DNA of 64,000 nt from NCBI RefSeq assembly GCF_035582795.1, contig NC_134368.1, positions 27,896,001 to 27,960,000 on the forward strand. The letters run 5' to 3'. The notes below the pieces were generated by a model. The model did not search any database, had not been told where the DNA came from, and was given only the letters and a program-made list of their open reading frames with translations. The position numbers and the translations under genes are program-made. This document shows, in pieces, positions 39,401 to 44,300 of the stretch (position 1 is its first letter; each line of letters starts with the position of its first letter). Origin of the DNA: Mycteria americana. Its lineage: Eukaryota > Chordata > Aves > Ciconiiformes > Ciconiidae.

Positions 39401-39604
39401 GCTGAATCCTTGTTTGCAGTTAGTGCCCCAGCTTCGCAGGAAGAAAGAGAAGCAGGGCACAAATGATACATATTTCCAGACTGAGTTTTTTGAATTGTAG
39501 AGATCATATGAGGAAAAGCCTATGTACACTTGTTAAAATTTGTCAACTAATGACTTTGTTTCATTTTGTTTTTTCCAGCTGCTGGACAGCCAACTACATT
39601 GTGA
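370..39604 (+). CDS. LIMCH1: LIMCH1 (LIM and calponin homology domains 1), C-terminal part, 18 exons
   Basis: Spliced coding sequence of LIMCH1; the 5' exons, with the calponin-homology domain, lie before the window. Exons: 370-496, 3354-3508, 3705-4107, 7919-8140, 18106-18199, 20602-20774, 21441-21546, 23534-23562, 24587-24670, 26337-26429, 27381-27485, 28876-29012, 29795-29916, 31274-31397, 32802-32879, 35894-36002, 36893-36995, 39579-39604. Every junction is AG/GT and all phases agree, giving 762 full residues and TGA at 39602-39604. In order the protein shows a basic/acidic helical region, a Ser/Pro-rich linker, a Glu/Lys/Arg-rich coiled coil (exons 9-11), a variable linker and one LIM domain (exons 16-17). 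In mammals LIMCH1 is reported to bind non-muscle myosin II and to support stress fibres and focal adhesions. The close paralogue LMO7 was considered; the adjacent PHOX2B gene and the ending AGQPTTL favour LIMCH1. Confidence 0.93.
497..3353 (+). other. LIMCH1: LIMCH1 intron after exon 1; no other feature seen
   Basis: This 2.9-kb intron is AT-rich. It contains A and T homopolymer runs (for example a 12-A run near 1174) but no recognisable transposon, RNA gene or extra exon. Short open frames on both strands have no family resemblance. Confidence 0.7.
3354..3508 (+). CDS. LIMCH1: LIMCH1 exon 2 ([21 protein letters not shown])
   Basis: The acceptor is TCTCGCAG and the donor AA|GTACGT. The exon encodes [19 protein letters not shown], then [17 protein letters not shown] and [15 protein letters not shown]. 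This is the most recognisable LIMCH1/LMO7 block and belongs to the conserved region carried as a domain of unknown function in this family. The RRRSAS and RRKS motifs are typical basophilic-kinase sites, which is inference. The exon enters in phase 0 and leaves in phase 2; the Lys codon AA|A is completed by the next exon. Confidence 0.95.
3705..4107 (+). CDS. LIMCH1: LIMCH1 exon 3 ([30 protein letters not shown])
   Basis: This is the largest coding exon in the window (403 nt). It opens with [16 protein letters not shown], a charged helix, continues through [17 protein letters not shown] and [10 protein letters not shown], and then enters a Ser/Pro/Thr-rich, probably disordered stretch with [15 protein letters not shown] and [15 protein letters not shown]. 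It ends with NFK at AAG|GTAGGA in phase 0. The LERSHS serine lies in a likely 14-3-3 or AKT-type context, which is inference. Intron read-through would add an unrelated tail before a stop at about 4158. Confidence 0.95.
4108..7918 (+). other. LIMCH1: LIMCH1 intron after exon 3; no other feature seen
   Basis: This 3.8-kb intron is of mixed composition, with a short poly-C run near 5416-5424. I see no transposon end, RNA gene or phase-compatible additional exon. Confidence 0.65.
7919..8140 (+). CDS. LIMCH1: LIMCH1 exon 4 ([14 protein letters not shown])
   Basis: A TTCTGCAG acceptor is followed by 74 codons beginning [14 protein letters not shown] and including [18 protein letters not shown] and [18 protein letters not shown]. 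The exon ends at ACA|GTAAGA. It corresponds to the VDGKVSVNGE segment of mammalian LIMCH1. It is a low-complexity linker without a folded domain. Both ends are phase 0, so it could be skipped without shifting the frame. Confidence 0.92.
9660..9741. repeat. Degenerate short tandem repeat resembling a CR1 tail
   Basis: Irregular units related to GATTCYNTGTGACTCTGA finish in ATTCTGTGATTCTGTGATT. The end matches the 8-bp tail repeat of CR1, but no CR1 body precedes it. It could be an expanded orphan tail or a chance microsatellite. Confidence 0.35.
15238..15265. repeat. (AAT)n microsatellite
   Basis: About nine uninterrupted trinucleotide units of ATA/AAT lie within the large LIMCH1 intron. The tract is probably length-polymorphic. 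Confidence 0.9.
15445..15650 (-). mobile_element. CR1 LINE 3' fragment, antisense to LIMCH1
   Basis: Read on the plus strand, it starts with the reverse complement of the CR1 3' end (AGAATGACAGAATAATTCAG, then GTTGGAGGTCTCTAG). It continues through GCTCAAAGCAGGATCAG, TCTTGAAAACCTCTGAAGAC and CTGGGCAGCCTGTTACACTG, the usual order in reverse-oriented CR1. It is 5'-truncated and diverged, so it appears older than the copy at 16.1 kb. It is non-coding here and forms part of the intron. Confidence 0.8.
16100..16598 (+). mobile_element. CR1 LINE 3' end with decayed ORF2 C-terminus and ATTCTGTG tail
   Basis: This is a 5'-truncated CR1 non-LTR retrotransposon in sense orientation with LIMCH1. It retains AGGGCAACGAAGCTGGTGAAG, CTCTACAACTACGTGAAAG and TGGAAGCGGCTGCCCAGGGA, then the terminal GACTTGATGATCTTAAAGG, TTTTCCAACCTAAACGATTC and two ATTCTGTG tail units. 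One frame still reads much of the C-terminus of the reverse-transcriptase polyprotein ([28 protein letters not shown]) with few changes. A small deletion near 16482 shifts the frame just before the end, so it is inactive. Low divergence from the remembered consensus suggests a fairly recent insertion. The 5' boundary is uncertain by about 40 bp. Confidence 0.9.
18106..18199 (+). CDS. LIMCH1: LIMCH1 exon 5, Ala/Ser/Pro-rich
   Basis: The acceptor is TCTCTGCAG and the donor CCAG|GTGGGT. The exon encodes [19 protein letters not shown] followed by [12 protein letters not shown] and the first base of a Gly codon. It enters in phase 0 and leaves in phase 1, matching the two-base remainder at the start of exon 6. 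The sequence is low-complexity, GC-rich and poorly conserved relative to mammals, so the call rests on splice sites and phase. The frame sum of the whole gene requires it, or an equivalent exon, together with exon 6. Confidence 0.8.
18200..20601 (+). other. LIMCH1: LIMCH1 intron after exon 5 with one CR1
   Basis: This 2.4-kb intron contains a CR1 fragment that starts only about 140 bp after the exon 5 donor (about 18337-18556). Nothing else was recognised. Confidence 0.7.
18337..18556 (+). mobile_element. CR1 LINE 3' fragment
   Basis: The fragment shows the CR1 3' landmarks in order: CGACATAAGAAAGAAATTTT, CTGCAACAGCCTCCCCAGGG, GGAGGTTTTCAAGATATGAC, TGGACAGGGTGCTAGA, GATGATCTTTTGAGGTC and CCTTCCAACCTGGGCTGTTC, ending in TGTCATTCTG. 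It is truncated to about 220 bp, and the tail repeat is degenerate. It is in the same orientation as LIMCH1 and belongs to a subtype different from the 16.1-kb copy. Confidence 0.88.
20602..20774 (+). CDS. LIMCH1: LIMCH1 exon 6 ([22 protein letters not shown])
   Basis: The acceptor is GATTAG and the donor GAG|GTATGT. The exon opens with two bases that complete the Gly codon of exon 5, then encodes [32 protein letters not shown], and [20 protein letters not shown]. The EKDVKKPE stretch aligns with the EKDQKKPE stretch I recall from mammalian LIMCH1. It ends in phase 0. It is acidic and disordered. Exons 5 and 6 (94 + 173 = 267 nt) form a frame-preserving pair and would be expected to be included or skipped together. 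Confidence 0.87.
20775..21440 (+). other. LIMCH1: LIMCH1 intron after exon 6; nothing seen
   Basis: This is a 666-bp intron with no repeat or extra exon recognised. Confidence 0.7.
21441..21546 (+). CDS. LIMCH1: LIMCH1 exon 7 ([11 protein letters not shown])
   Basis: A CTGAACAG acceptor is followed by [12 protein letters not shown], then [19 protein letters not shown] and SGLQ, and the exon ends at CAAG|GTGAGC in phase 1. It matches the VVKPKSPEPE and FPFLDKMPE region of mammalian LIMCH1. It pairs with the 29-nt exon 8 (106 + 29 = 135 nt) to keep the frame. Confidence 0.9.
21547..23533 (+). other. LIMCH1: LIMCH1 intron after exon 7; small CpG-rich patch
   Basis: This 2-kb intron has a GC- and CpG-rich stretch at about 22620-22870 within otherwise AT-rich sequence, including GCCGCCCCGCGGGGCC. 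No exon or transposon could be assigned. A 17-nt AG...GT interval near 22191 was rejected because it breaks the frame. Confidence 0.6.
23534..23562 (+). CDS. LIMCH1: LIMCH1 exon 8, 29-nt microexon ([10 protein letters not shown])
   Basis: A long pyrimidine tract ending in TTTTTTTTAACAG is followed by 29 nt encoding the end of an Ala codon and DSDNGDKSN, then the strong donor GTGAGT. It enters in phase 1 and leaves in phase 0, exactly as needed between exons 7 and 9. Without it the reading frame breaks. It is an acidic linker just before the coiled coil. Confidence 0.85.
23563..24586 (+). other. LIMCH1: LIMCH1 intron after exon 8; nothing seen
   Basis: This is a 1-kb AT-rich intron with poly-A and poly-T runs. 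No further feature was recognised. Confidence 0.7.
24587..24670 (+). CDS. LIMCH1: LIMCH1 exon 9 ([16 protein letters not shown]), start of coiled coil
   Basis: The acceptor is CACGCAAG and the donor CAG|GTAAGG. The exon has 28 codons encoding [19 protein letters not shown] and then QHEQERLLQ. The aromatic FxFWxWDPEEE motif is characteristic of LIMCH1/LMO7 and opens a long charged helix. Both ends are phase 0. Confidence 0.94.
24671..26336 (+). other. LIMCH1: LIMCH1 intron after exon 9; small palindrome and 12-bp tandem repeat
   Basis: This 1.7-kb AT-rich intron carries the short inverted and direct repeats at 24968-25004. No transposon or additional exon was seen. Confidence 0.65.
24968..25004. 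repeat. 8-bp inverted repeat overlapping a 12-bp tandem duplication
   Basis: GTGAGACT and AGTCTCAC are inverted arms at 24968-24975 and 24981-24988 around a 5-bp TAATT loop. The right arm is the start of AGTCTCACAATA, repeated in tandem at 24981-24992 and 24993-25004. It looks like a local slippage duplication. Confidence 0.85.
26337..26429 (+). CDS. LIMCH1: LIMCH1 exon 10, coiled coil
   Basis: A CTCTTACAG acceptor is followed by 31 codons, [18 protein letters not shown] and [13 protein letters not shown], and then the donor GAG|GTATAA. It is very rich in Glu, Lys and Arg, which fits a continuous charged helix, and closely follows mammalian LIMCH1. Both ends are phase 0. The donor departs from consensus at +4 to +6, so it may be somewhat weak. 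Confidence 0.94.
26430..27380 (+). other. LIMCH1: LIMCH1 intron after exon 10; nothing seen
   Basis: This is a 951-bp intron with no repeat or RNA gene recognised. Confidence 0.7.
27381..27485 (+). CDS. LIMCH1: LIMCH1 exon 11 ([12 protein letters not shown])
   Basis: A (T)8AG acceptor is followed by 35 codons. They encode [19 protein letters not shown], then a poly-Ser stretch ([13 protein letters not shown]), ending at GCG|GTGAGT. The [12 protein letters not shown] motif closes the coiled coil in this family. Both ends are phase 0. Exons 9-11 form a run of frame-neutral modules. Confidence 0.94.
27486..28875 (+). other. LIMCH1: LIMCH1 intron after exon 11; nothing seen
   Basis: This is a 1.4-kb intron. 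The open frames on both strands around 28260-28560 have no supporting splice structure or family resemblance. Confidence 0.65.
28876..29012 (+). CDS. LIMCH1: LIMCH1 exon 12 ([16 protein letters not shown])
   Basis: A TCTTCTAG acceptor is followed by [19 protein letters not shown] and [18 protein letters not shown], ending NELWQEKR plus two bases at AG|GTATGG. It enters in phase 0 and leaves in phase 2. It corresponds to the variable charged linker between the coiled coil and the LIM domain. Conservation is low, so support comes mainly from phase and splice sites. Confidence 0.85.
29013..29794 (+). other. LIMCH1: LIMCH1 intron after exon 12; nothing seen
   Basis: This is a 782-bp intron. The open frame at 29194-29484 lacks splice sites and similarity to known families. 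Confidence 0.65.
29795..29916 (+). CDS. LIMCH1: LIMCH1 exon 13 ([13 protein letters not shown])
   Basis: An ATTGGCAG acceptor is followed by one base completing a Ser codon, [17 protein letters not shown], and [20 protein letters not shown]. The exon ends at CAGG|GTGAGA in phase 1. It is linker sequence, partly resembling the SGNPVSKGVHEDHQ region of mammalian LIMCH1. Confidence 0.83.
29917..31273 (+). other. LIMCH1: LIMCH1 intron after exon 13, containing a microexon candidate
   Basis: This is a 1.36-kb interval, AT-rich in its first half. It holds the 21-nt microexon candidate at 30127-30147. Nothing else was recognised. Confidence 0.65.
30127..30147 (+). CDS. LIMCH1: LIMCH1 candidate 21-nt cassette microexon (EMNISAA)
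   Basis: The tract CTTCTTGTTTTCATCAG is followed by 21 nt and the strong donor GTAGGA. Read in the phase set by exon 13, it adds Glu-Met-Asn-Ile-Ser-Ala-Ala and returns to phase 1, so it can be included or skipped without breaking exon 14. It has no stop. Chance AG...GT intervals occur in introns, so transcript evidence would be needed; the matching phase and good sites make it better than background. Confidence 0.5.
31274..31397 (+). CDS. LIMCH1: LIMCH1 exon 14 ([19 protein letters not shown])
   Basis: An ATTGTAG acceptor is followed by two bases completing Asp, then [35 protein letters not shown] and TGEMR. The exon ends at AG|GTGAGA in phase 2. It is a Gln/Ser-rich linker. It enters in phase 1, as exon 13 (or the microexon) requires. 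Confidence 0.83.
31398..32801 (+). other. LIMCH1: LIMCH1 intron after exon 14; nothing seen
   Basis: This is a 1.4-kb AT-rich intron with no repeat or RNA gene recognised. Confidence 0.65.
32802..32879 (+). CDS. LIMCH1: LIMCH1 exon 15, 78-nt symmetrical exon
   Basis: A TGTATTTTAG acceptor is followed by [19 protein letters not shown] and SSQSPN, ending at ACAG|GTACAA. Phase 2 at both ends makes it a natural cassette exon; skipping it would join exon 14 directly to the LIM-domain exon. It is Ser/Pro-rich linker with no domain. Confidence 0.8.
34608..34682. repeat. (AAATA)n / (AAT)n and (GA)n simple repeats inside the LTR
   Basis: AAATA-type units are followed by AAT units at about 34608-34640, and an interrupted (GA)n stretch lies at about 34657-34682. 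Both are internal to the LTR, and this part of the LTR family is known to vary in length. Confidence 0.85.
34792..34799 (-). promoter_or_regulatory. TATA box of the solo LTR (minus strand)
   Basis: TTTATATA on the plus strand reads TATATAAA on the minus strand, in the expected central position of the LTR. Transcription, if any, would start near 34765 and run leftward, antisense to LIMCH1. Activity is unknown. Confidence 0.6.
35894..36002 (+). CDS. LIMCH1: LIMCH1 exon 16, LIM domain first half
   Basis: A TCTTCTAG acceptor and a donor AGG|GTATGT bound this exon. It encodes [18 protein letters not shown], then [18 protein letters not shown]. It supplies the first zinc site of the LIM domain: Cys-x2-Cys, 19 residues, His-x2-Cys (LCSTC ... 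FHIQC). It is nearly identical to the mammalian LIMCH1 LIM domain. It enters in phase 2 and leaves in phase 0. Confidence 0.96.
36003..36892 (+). other. LIMCH1: LIMCH1 intron within the LIM domain; nothing seen
   Basis: This is an 890-bp intron. A short direct repeat of GTTTTAGACATT (36522 and 36548 regions) is the only pattern noted. Confidence 0.65.
36893..36995 (+). CDS. LIMCH1: LIMCH1 exon 17, LIM domain second half
   Basis: An ATTGACAG acceptor is followed by [19 protein letters not shown] and [15 protein letters not shown], ending at AGAA|GTAAGT in phase 1. It supplies the second zinc site: Cys-x2-Cys, 21 residues, Cys-x2-Cys (CGIC ... CNDC). All eight zinc ligands of the LIM fold are intact across exons 16 and 17. 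Confidence 0.96.
36996..39578 (+). other. LIMCH1: Last LIMCH1 intron; nothing seen
   Basis: This is a 2.6-kb AT-rich intron. Open frames at 37024-37335 and 39173-39529 have no supporting features. Confidence 0.65.
39579..39604 (+). CDS. LIMCH1: LIMCH1 exon 18, terminal coding exon (TAGQPTTL stop)
   Basis: A TTTTTTCCAG acceptor is followed by the completion of a Thr codon and AGQPTTL, then TGA at 39602-39604. The C-terminal AGQPTTL is the conserved end of LIMCH1. The exon continues into the 3' UTR. Confidence 0.95.
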
Positions 39605-39925
39605 CATGACTTTCAGTCCTAATAACTTTCAAGAAGGAACTATCTTTTCATATGTACCGGCTGCCTCCAGACAATCACTTGTAAGAGCTTGAATCCATGG
39701 ACATCATGGCTCACATCTCATTTTGAAAAACTCATAAAGATGCTGCACCTGCTCCTTTAAAATGCAATATGTTGTTTTTTTCCCTTTCTTAAGAAATTTG
39801 AAAAATATGTATGACCATGGTTGGGAAGGCAAAGCCTAAAGTACTATTAAAAAAAAAAAATCCCACCTTTCAGGTATGTTTATGATTTCCAGTCTGTTAC
39901 CTTGTCCTTTTGAAAGTAATAAGAA

Positions 39926-39942
39926 AATAAACATGCAATAAA
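39926..39942 (+). terminator. LIMCH1: LIMCH1 proximal poly(A) signals (two AATAAA)
   Basis: AATAAA occurs at 39926-39931 and 39937-39942, followed within 10-20 bp by the U/GU-rich stretch GCTGTTTTGTTTTAATATTT. This would give a short UTR of about 360 nt. Confidence 0.55.
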
Positions 39943-40286
39943 GCTGTTTTGTTTTAATATTTCTAGGAATTAAAAAGTTTAAGTTTACAGAACCTTTATA
40001 GAATATGCCAACTTGAGCTGAGAAGTAATTTTAAGATAGTATCTAATCAGTGCATCTGAAAAACTAAACATCACAGCACGACTTCTCTGTTATAACTGAA
40101 GCTATAACTTTTTTTATACAGAGACTAGTTTGATAATACATCCTGTAATTCTGAAGCATTTTGTGTTTATATTACCTTCAGTGGAGGGTAGGAGTTATAC
40201 AAATAAATTATTGCACCTTTAGTGATAGGGTTTTTTTGTTTGTGTACCTCAAGTAATGTTCATGACTATAGCTTAATATTCTCTCC

Positions 40287-40292
40287 AATAAA
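40287..40292 (+). terminator. LIMCH1: LIMCH1 intermediate AATAAA signal
   Basis: The canonical hexamer is present but the downstream sequence is only weakly U-rich, so use is uncertain. Confidence 0.4.
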
Positions 40293-41374
40293 GATTTCTT
40301 CATTAAACCTAAAGACTGCATACCGTTAACGATGGCAAGATTCCCATTAGGAGCAATCCTTCTTACTAAGTTCAGCAGCCCATGTTGTTATTAAACTTGA
40401 TGAAAGGTGATGTGGGGGAGAGGCGGCTGAGTGGGCAGACTTGTGAGACTCAGCGCTGCGGTTTGATGCTAGGGTGAAGCTTTTCTCTTTGGCGTGTAAC
40501 TTTCCCATTGATGGTCTGAGTTGGTTTGTCATCTGCTCGTTCACTTGCAAATCTTATGGTTGATTGCAATCTCAAGCGGAGAAAACACGTGTGGTTTGGG
40601 AGCCCTCCAGAGCAGGGAATTAAACAGCCTTGAGCCTGTGTTCCTCCATACACCACCCCAATGAAGTCAGCAAACCCGGAGGGCAGAAGGCGGGCGGGGA
40701 GGAGGCTGGCAGTGGTAGGCAAAAAAAACTTTTAACTTGCCTGTGTTTGGGCCGGTTTTCCTTTGTGCTTTTTGATTAAGCATGTGCTCCTTACTAAAGT
40801 GATCCAGCAGCTCGTTGAAACAGCGGTCAGAGCTGTGTCACTTTATCTACAACACACAGACAAGGTTAGGGGATGTGTTGCAATTGTAAAATATCCTAGC
40901 ACTTTTTGGTAAACAGTTATTGGAAATATCCCACCTTAGCAGTTCACGATGCAACTTAAAATAGAGGAAAAAAAATCTTATTCTGCCTTAAAATGGTGAT
41001 AAAACTAAATTAATAGAGATTTATTTTATCTATGTGCACATCCATTGTCTTTTGATGTGTTGGTAAATGGAAATGAAGTGGTTATTAGGGAAGCAATAAT
41101 TTTGAGTTGTTCTATAGCTAGCAACTATTTATTTAAACACTAGACAGTTGCTTGCATGTGAATTGCATACCCATGCAAAACTGCGTGTCATTGAAAACCC
41201 ATGTACGATGTTGTCACCGGAGGACATTGTGACTATCTGCTGGAAAGTTACATGTTACTTCCTTAAAATTGTGCCTTAGAAAATGCAAAGCTGTTGCACA
41301 CAGTCAACGATGACTTATGGATGCAATAAATCCAAAAAGCTGAAGTCCTGCATGGACTTCACCTGGGGAATATT

Positions 41375-41397
41375 AAAAAAAAAAAAAAAAAAAAAAA
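41375..41397. repeat. 23-nt A homopolymer in LIMCH1 3' UTR
   Basis: Uninterrupted A run. An AATAAA lies about 45 bp upstream (41325-41330). It may be the relic of a retroposed tail or simple slippage; no body of a retroposed element was seen upstream. Confidence 0.9.
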
Positions 41398-42655
41398 TCA
41401 GATAAATGTTTTGGAAATAAAAGCGATGTCCAATATTTTGATTAACCATCTGCATGTTTTACTGTTAAAGGGTTTTGATAACCAGGATGCTTACACTTTG
41501 CATGTGGTCATCATAACGTTTTCCTGCAAATAATGCGTAACATGGAAATTCAAGAAGCAGATTTTATAACCGACTTTGTACATCTGTATAATTCCATGCA
41601 CTGCATTAAGGATATGTGAATATATGATGTCTGGGCCTGATTTTTAAATGAAACTGTGCATGCCTGTGCATCTATTTGGTATGAGTCACTAACACCACTT
41701 CACCCATGTGATAGAGTTTAGATGTGCAAATCGGTCCCCAAGTGTCTAAAAGGGTTGGTTGTCACAGAGGTTAGATCTGCTTCTCATTCACGTAGGGGTA
41801 ATGGTTGGGACTAAAATGCATGGGCGAGGGGTGGGGTGGGGTATGCATCACACTGCAGACACACCACTGGATCTCTGAAGCTGCTTAGAAACTGATCCCA
41901 GTGTCTACCAGTTAGTTTCATATATGCATGTTTTAGTGAAGTTTGATCGTATGTACAGCAAAATGAAGCAGCTTTCTCAGACGACGATGTTTTCCCCCTC
42001 ATGAACATCCACTCACCAGCACAGAACAATTTTCAACAGTTTTCTAAATTGTGCTTGCCAACTGCTTATGTTTGATTTTGTATTTCCTTTGGACTCTTAC
42101 ATGGCAAATTCATTCAGGCTAACATCTCCCCCCCACCCCCTTTAAACACATAAATATGATACATTTCTTATCAGGAACTTTGAGCACAGAAAAAAAGAAT
42201 TCTTTACTACAATTGAACTACAATGTAAATGTATTTGTTGCAAAAAAGGATTTATTATTGCTAAGCAAGTACAATGTATGTAATGAGTTTTAGATGTTTC
42301 AGAATTTATTTAGCCTCTTACTACTTCAGAGAACCTGAGCAGGTGTCATCATAACCCATCTGTATTTCACAACCCCATTTTCCCTGGTGTATTTTTTTCC
42401 TTACTCTTGCTACGTAGTGTTATTGATGCAGTACATCTGTAGTTTTCGGTGAATGTCCTAAAGGTTGGTGAACCAGAAGGGGACCTTCCTTATCTGCATG
42501 TCCATTCAAGGACAAGGATTGCTGTCCTAGCTGGGGCTAATGTTGAATACCAATTATGCTAATCTTTCCTTTATTTTATTTATTCTAAAATGCCTCTGGA
42601 AATTAGGAAAACTTGTCTAAAATGCAACAGCTTTTATAGTAAATGTATGTTTATA

Positions 42656-42661
42656 AATAAA
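42656..42661 (+). terminator. LIMCH1: LIMCH1 distal poly(A) signal
   Basis: AATAAA is followed 12-30 bp later by a GU-rich element (TTTGGTGGTGTTGATTTT), the strongest signal combination in this UTR. Further AATAAA copies at 42841 and 43024 could extend it. Confidence 0.65.
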
Positions 42662-42689
42662 ATGTTGATTACCTTTGGTGGTGTTGATT

Positions 42690-43240
42690 TTACTTATTAT
42701 AACTAATTTCTCCTATTGCATGCGATGTGTCTGTGAAACTGGATTGTAGAATGTGTACATCCCATTGGTAAAAGCTTCTGCTTGAGTGGGGTAGGCTGAA
42801 CCAAGCTATATTCCACAAAACTTAGCATATGAGATGAGACAATAAAAAAGACATACATGAGATGGGACGATGCCCTGTGGATTGCTGCTGTAAGCTGTAT
42901 TTCCAAGAGTACGTGTGGCTGTCGTGGTAAAAGACGAGCAGAGATGGCTTTCTGTGAGTCGAACCCAAAGTCCTCAGAAGATCTTTCATTGATGTCGGTG
43001 GACTGTGGTTCAGACTTTGACTCAATAAAGCACTTGATGCACTGCAAAGCTAAATATGTGCTTGGTTAATTCCGTTTCTACCTGGCAAAGATCCTGGAGT
43101 TTGTGCTTAGTTATGCATGTGCTGCAGTATCGCTGATCCTTGAATCTCAACGAGTATGTGGCTTCACCAGCACCCAGCAAAAAGTTCACACAAAATTTTG
43201 AACTCATAACTGCCCCTTTTTTTATTTTTAATTGAGCCTT
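42690..43240. other. Start of intergenic region; no gene seen
   Basis: Sequence just past the distal LIMCH1 poly(A) site. It contains two more AATAAA hexamers (42841-42846 and 43024-43029, the latter followed by CACTTGATGCACTGC), which leave open a longer LIMCH1 transcript. Nothing else was recognised. Confidence 0.5.
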
Positions 43241-44300
43241 CAGTGGATGACGGGTTTGGTTTTGTGCCAGAAGCACATCTTGGCTGTTACATGAGTCATG
43301 GGAAAGCACTGACAATTTCATTTTTTGAAAGCAGATTTTATCCCGGTGCCTTAATGGAAATGGTGGTGGTCTTACCTTATTTCTGCCTCTGGACAGAGGG
43401 CCAGCGTTGCTCTGTGGTGGGAGAGGTTCGCTGGGGTTTCCGGGGCGAGCATCGGTGCCGGGTCTGCGGGAGCAGCTCGCTGCCGCTGGAGGTTGCTCTG
43501 AGGCTGGGTCTGGAGGCGGTCAGGCAGCTATTTCTGCTTCGGCTGCTCCGCACCAAGGTTGCTGGGCACCCAGACAAGCGTGGTTTGGGTGATTGTGACC
43601 CTTATGAGCCAAGTAAAACGGTGGAAATCCTGGTATGATTTTTTTTATTATTATTATTTTCTGGTGAATGTGACCTGGCAGCTCTGACCTGACCAGAGCT
43701 GTTTAGGATGCTAAAAGGGCACCGATGGGGCTGCGCTCCACTGGCACTGATTTAATGCCAAAATAATTCCACAAACCTTGTAAAAGGAGAGTTGCGTCTG
43801 CTCACCTCACCAGCGCCTTTGTCTACAGGTAGCAAAGGCTGCCAGGAGGGCCCCGAGGGAGACCAGCTGGCTAACAGGGCCTCGGCGTGCCTCAGGAGAG
43901 GACGACGGCTTGCCGAACAGCGGGATGAAGCTGGGGGCGTACGGAAGAAATAGGGAGTAGTGTGGGAGAGGAGTGGGCTGCAACAGCTGAGGCTCAGACA
44001 TCGGGGCAGAGGATACCCCATGCAGAGGGGGATGTGTGCCAGGTCCCCCAGGAGAGCTCTGCCTCCTCTGCACCCCGTCCAGGTGCGATGCCTTCATCCC
44101 TCCCCTTTCTCCATCGCAGCCAGGCGGGACGAGGGCTCCGTATCCTCCTCTGCGCCCTTGCTCCGGGGTCCAGCCGACTCCCTTTGTTTTGCTGTTTGTT
44201 TTCTCTCTTTAGCAAGTGTTTTGGTGCAGAGATCATCAGTGAACACGGCCAGGTGCTGGTAGCTGTTGGAGGCTCTAGGCACAGATAATAAACAGCAGCA
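43241..44300. other. Intergenic, GC-rich patches, no supported gene
   Basis: GC content rises at 43400-43580 and 43830-44180. A 131-codon open frame (43243-43638, +) and several overlapping frames near 43.8-44.3 kb coincide with this composition. None shows a recognisable domain or splice structure. Confidence 0.5.

Larger units (their letters stand above)
39605..42680 (+). other. LIMCH1: LIMCH1 3' UTR
   Basis: AU-rich untranslated region of about 3.1 kb, if the distal signal at 42656 is used. It contains several AATAAA hexamers (39926, 39937, 40287, 41325, 42656), so alternative 3' ends are likely. A run of 23 A residues at 41375-41397 could prime oligo-dT internally and mimic a transcript end. 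No open frame of note. Confidence 0.75.

Noticed and set aside
370..39604. Identification as LMO7, the paralogue with the same domain order
   Set aside because: PHOX2B is the known neighbour of LIMCH1, not of LMO7, and the exon sequences and AGQPTTL ending fit LIMCH1 better.
43243..43638. 131-codon plus-strand open frame beyond LIMCH1
   Set aside because: No similarity to a known family and no splice or promoter context; it follows a GC-rich patch.
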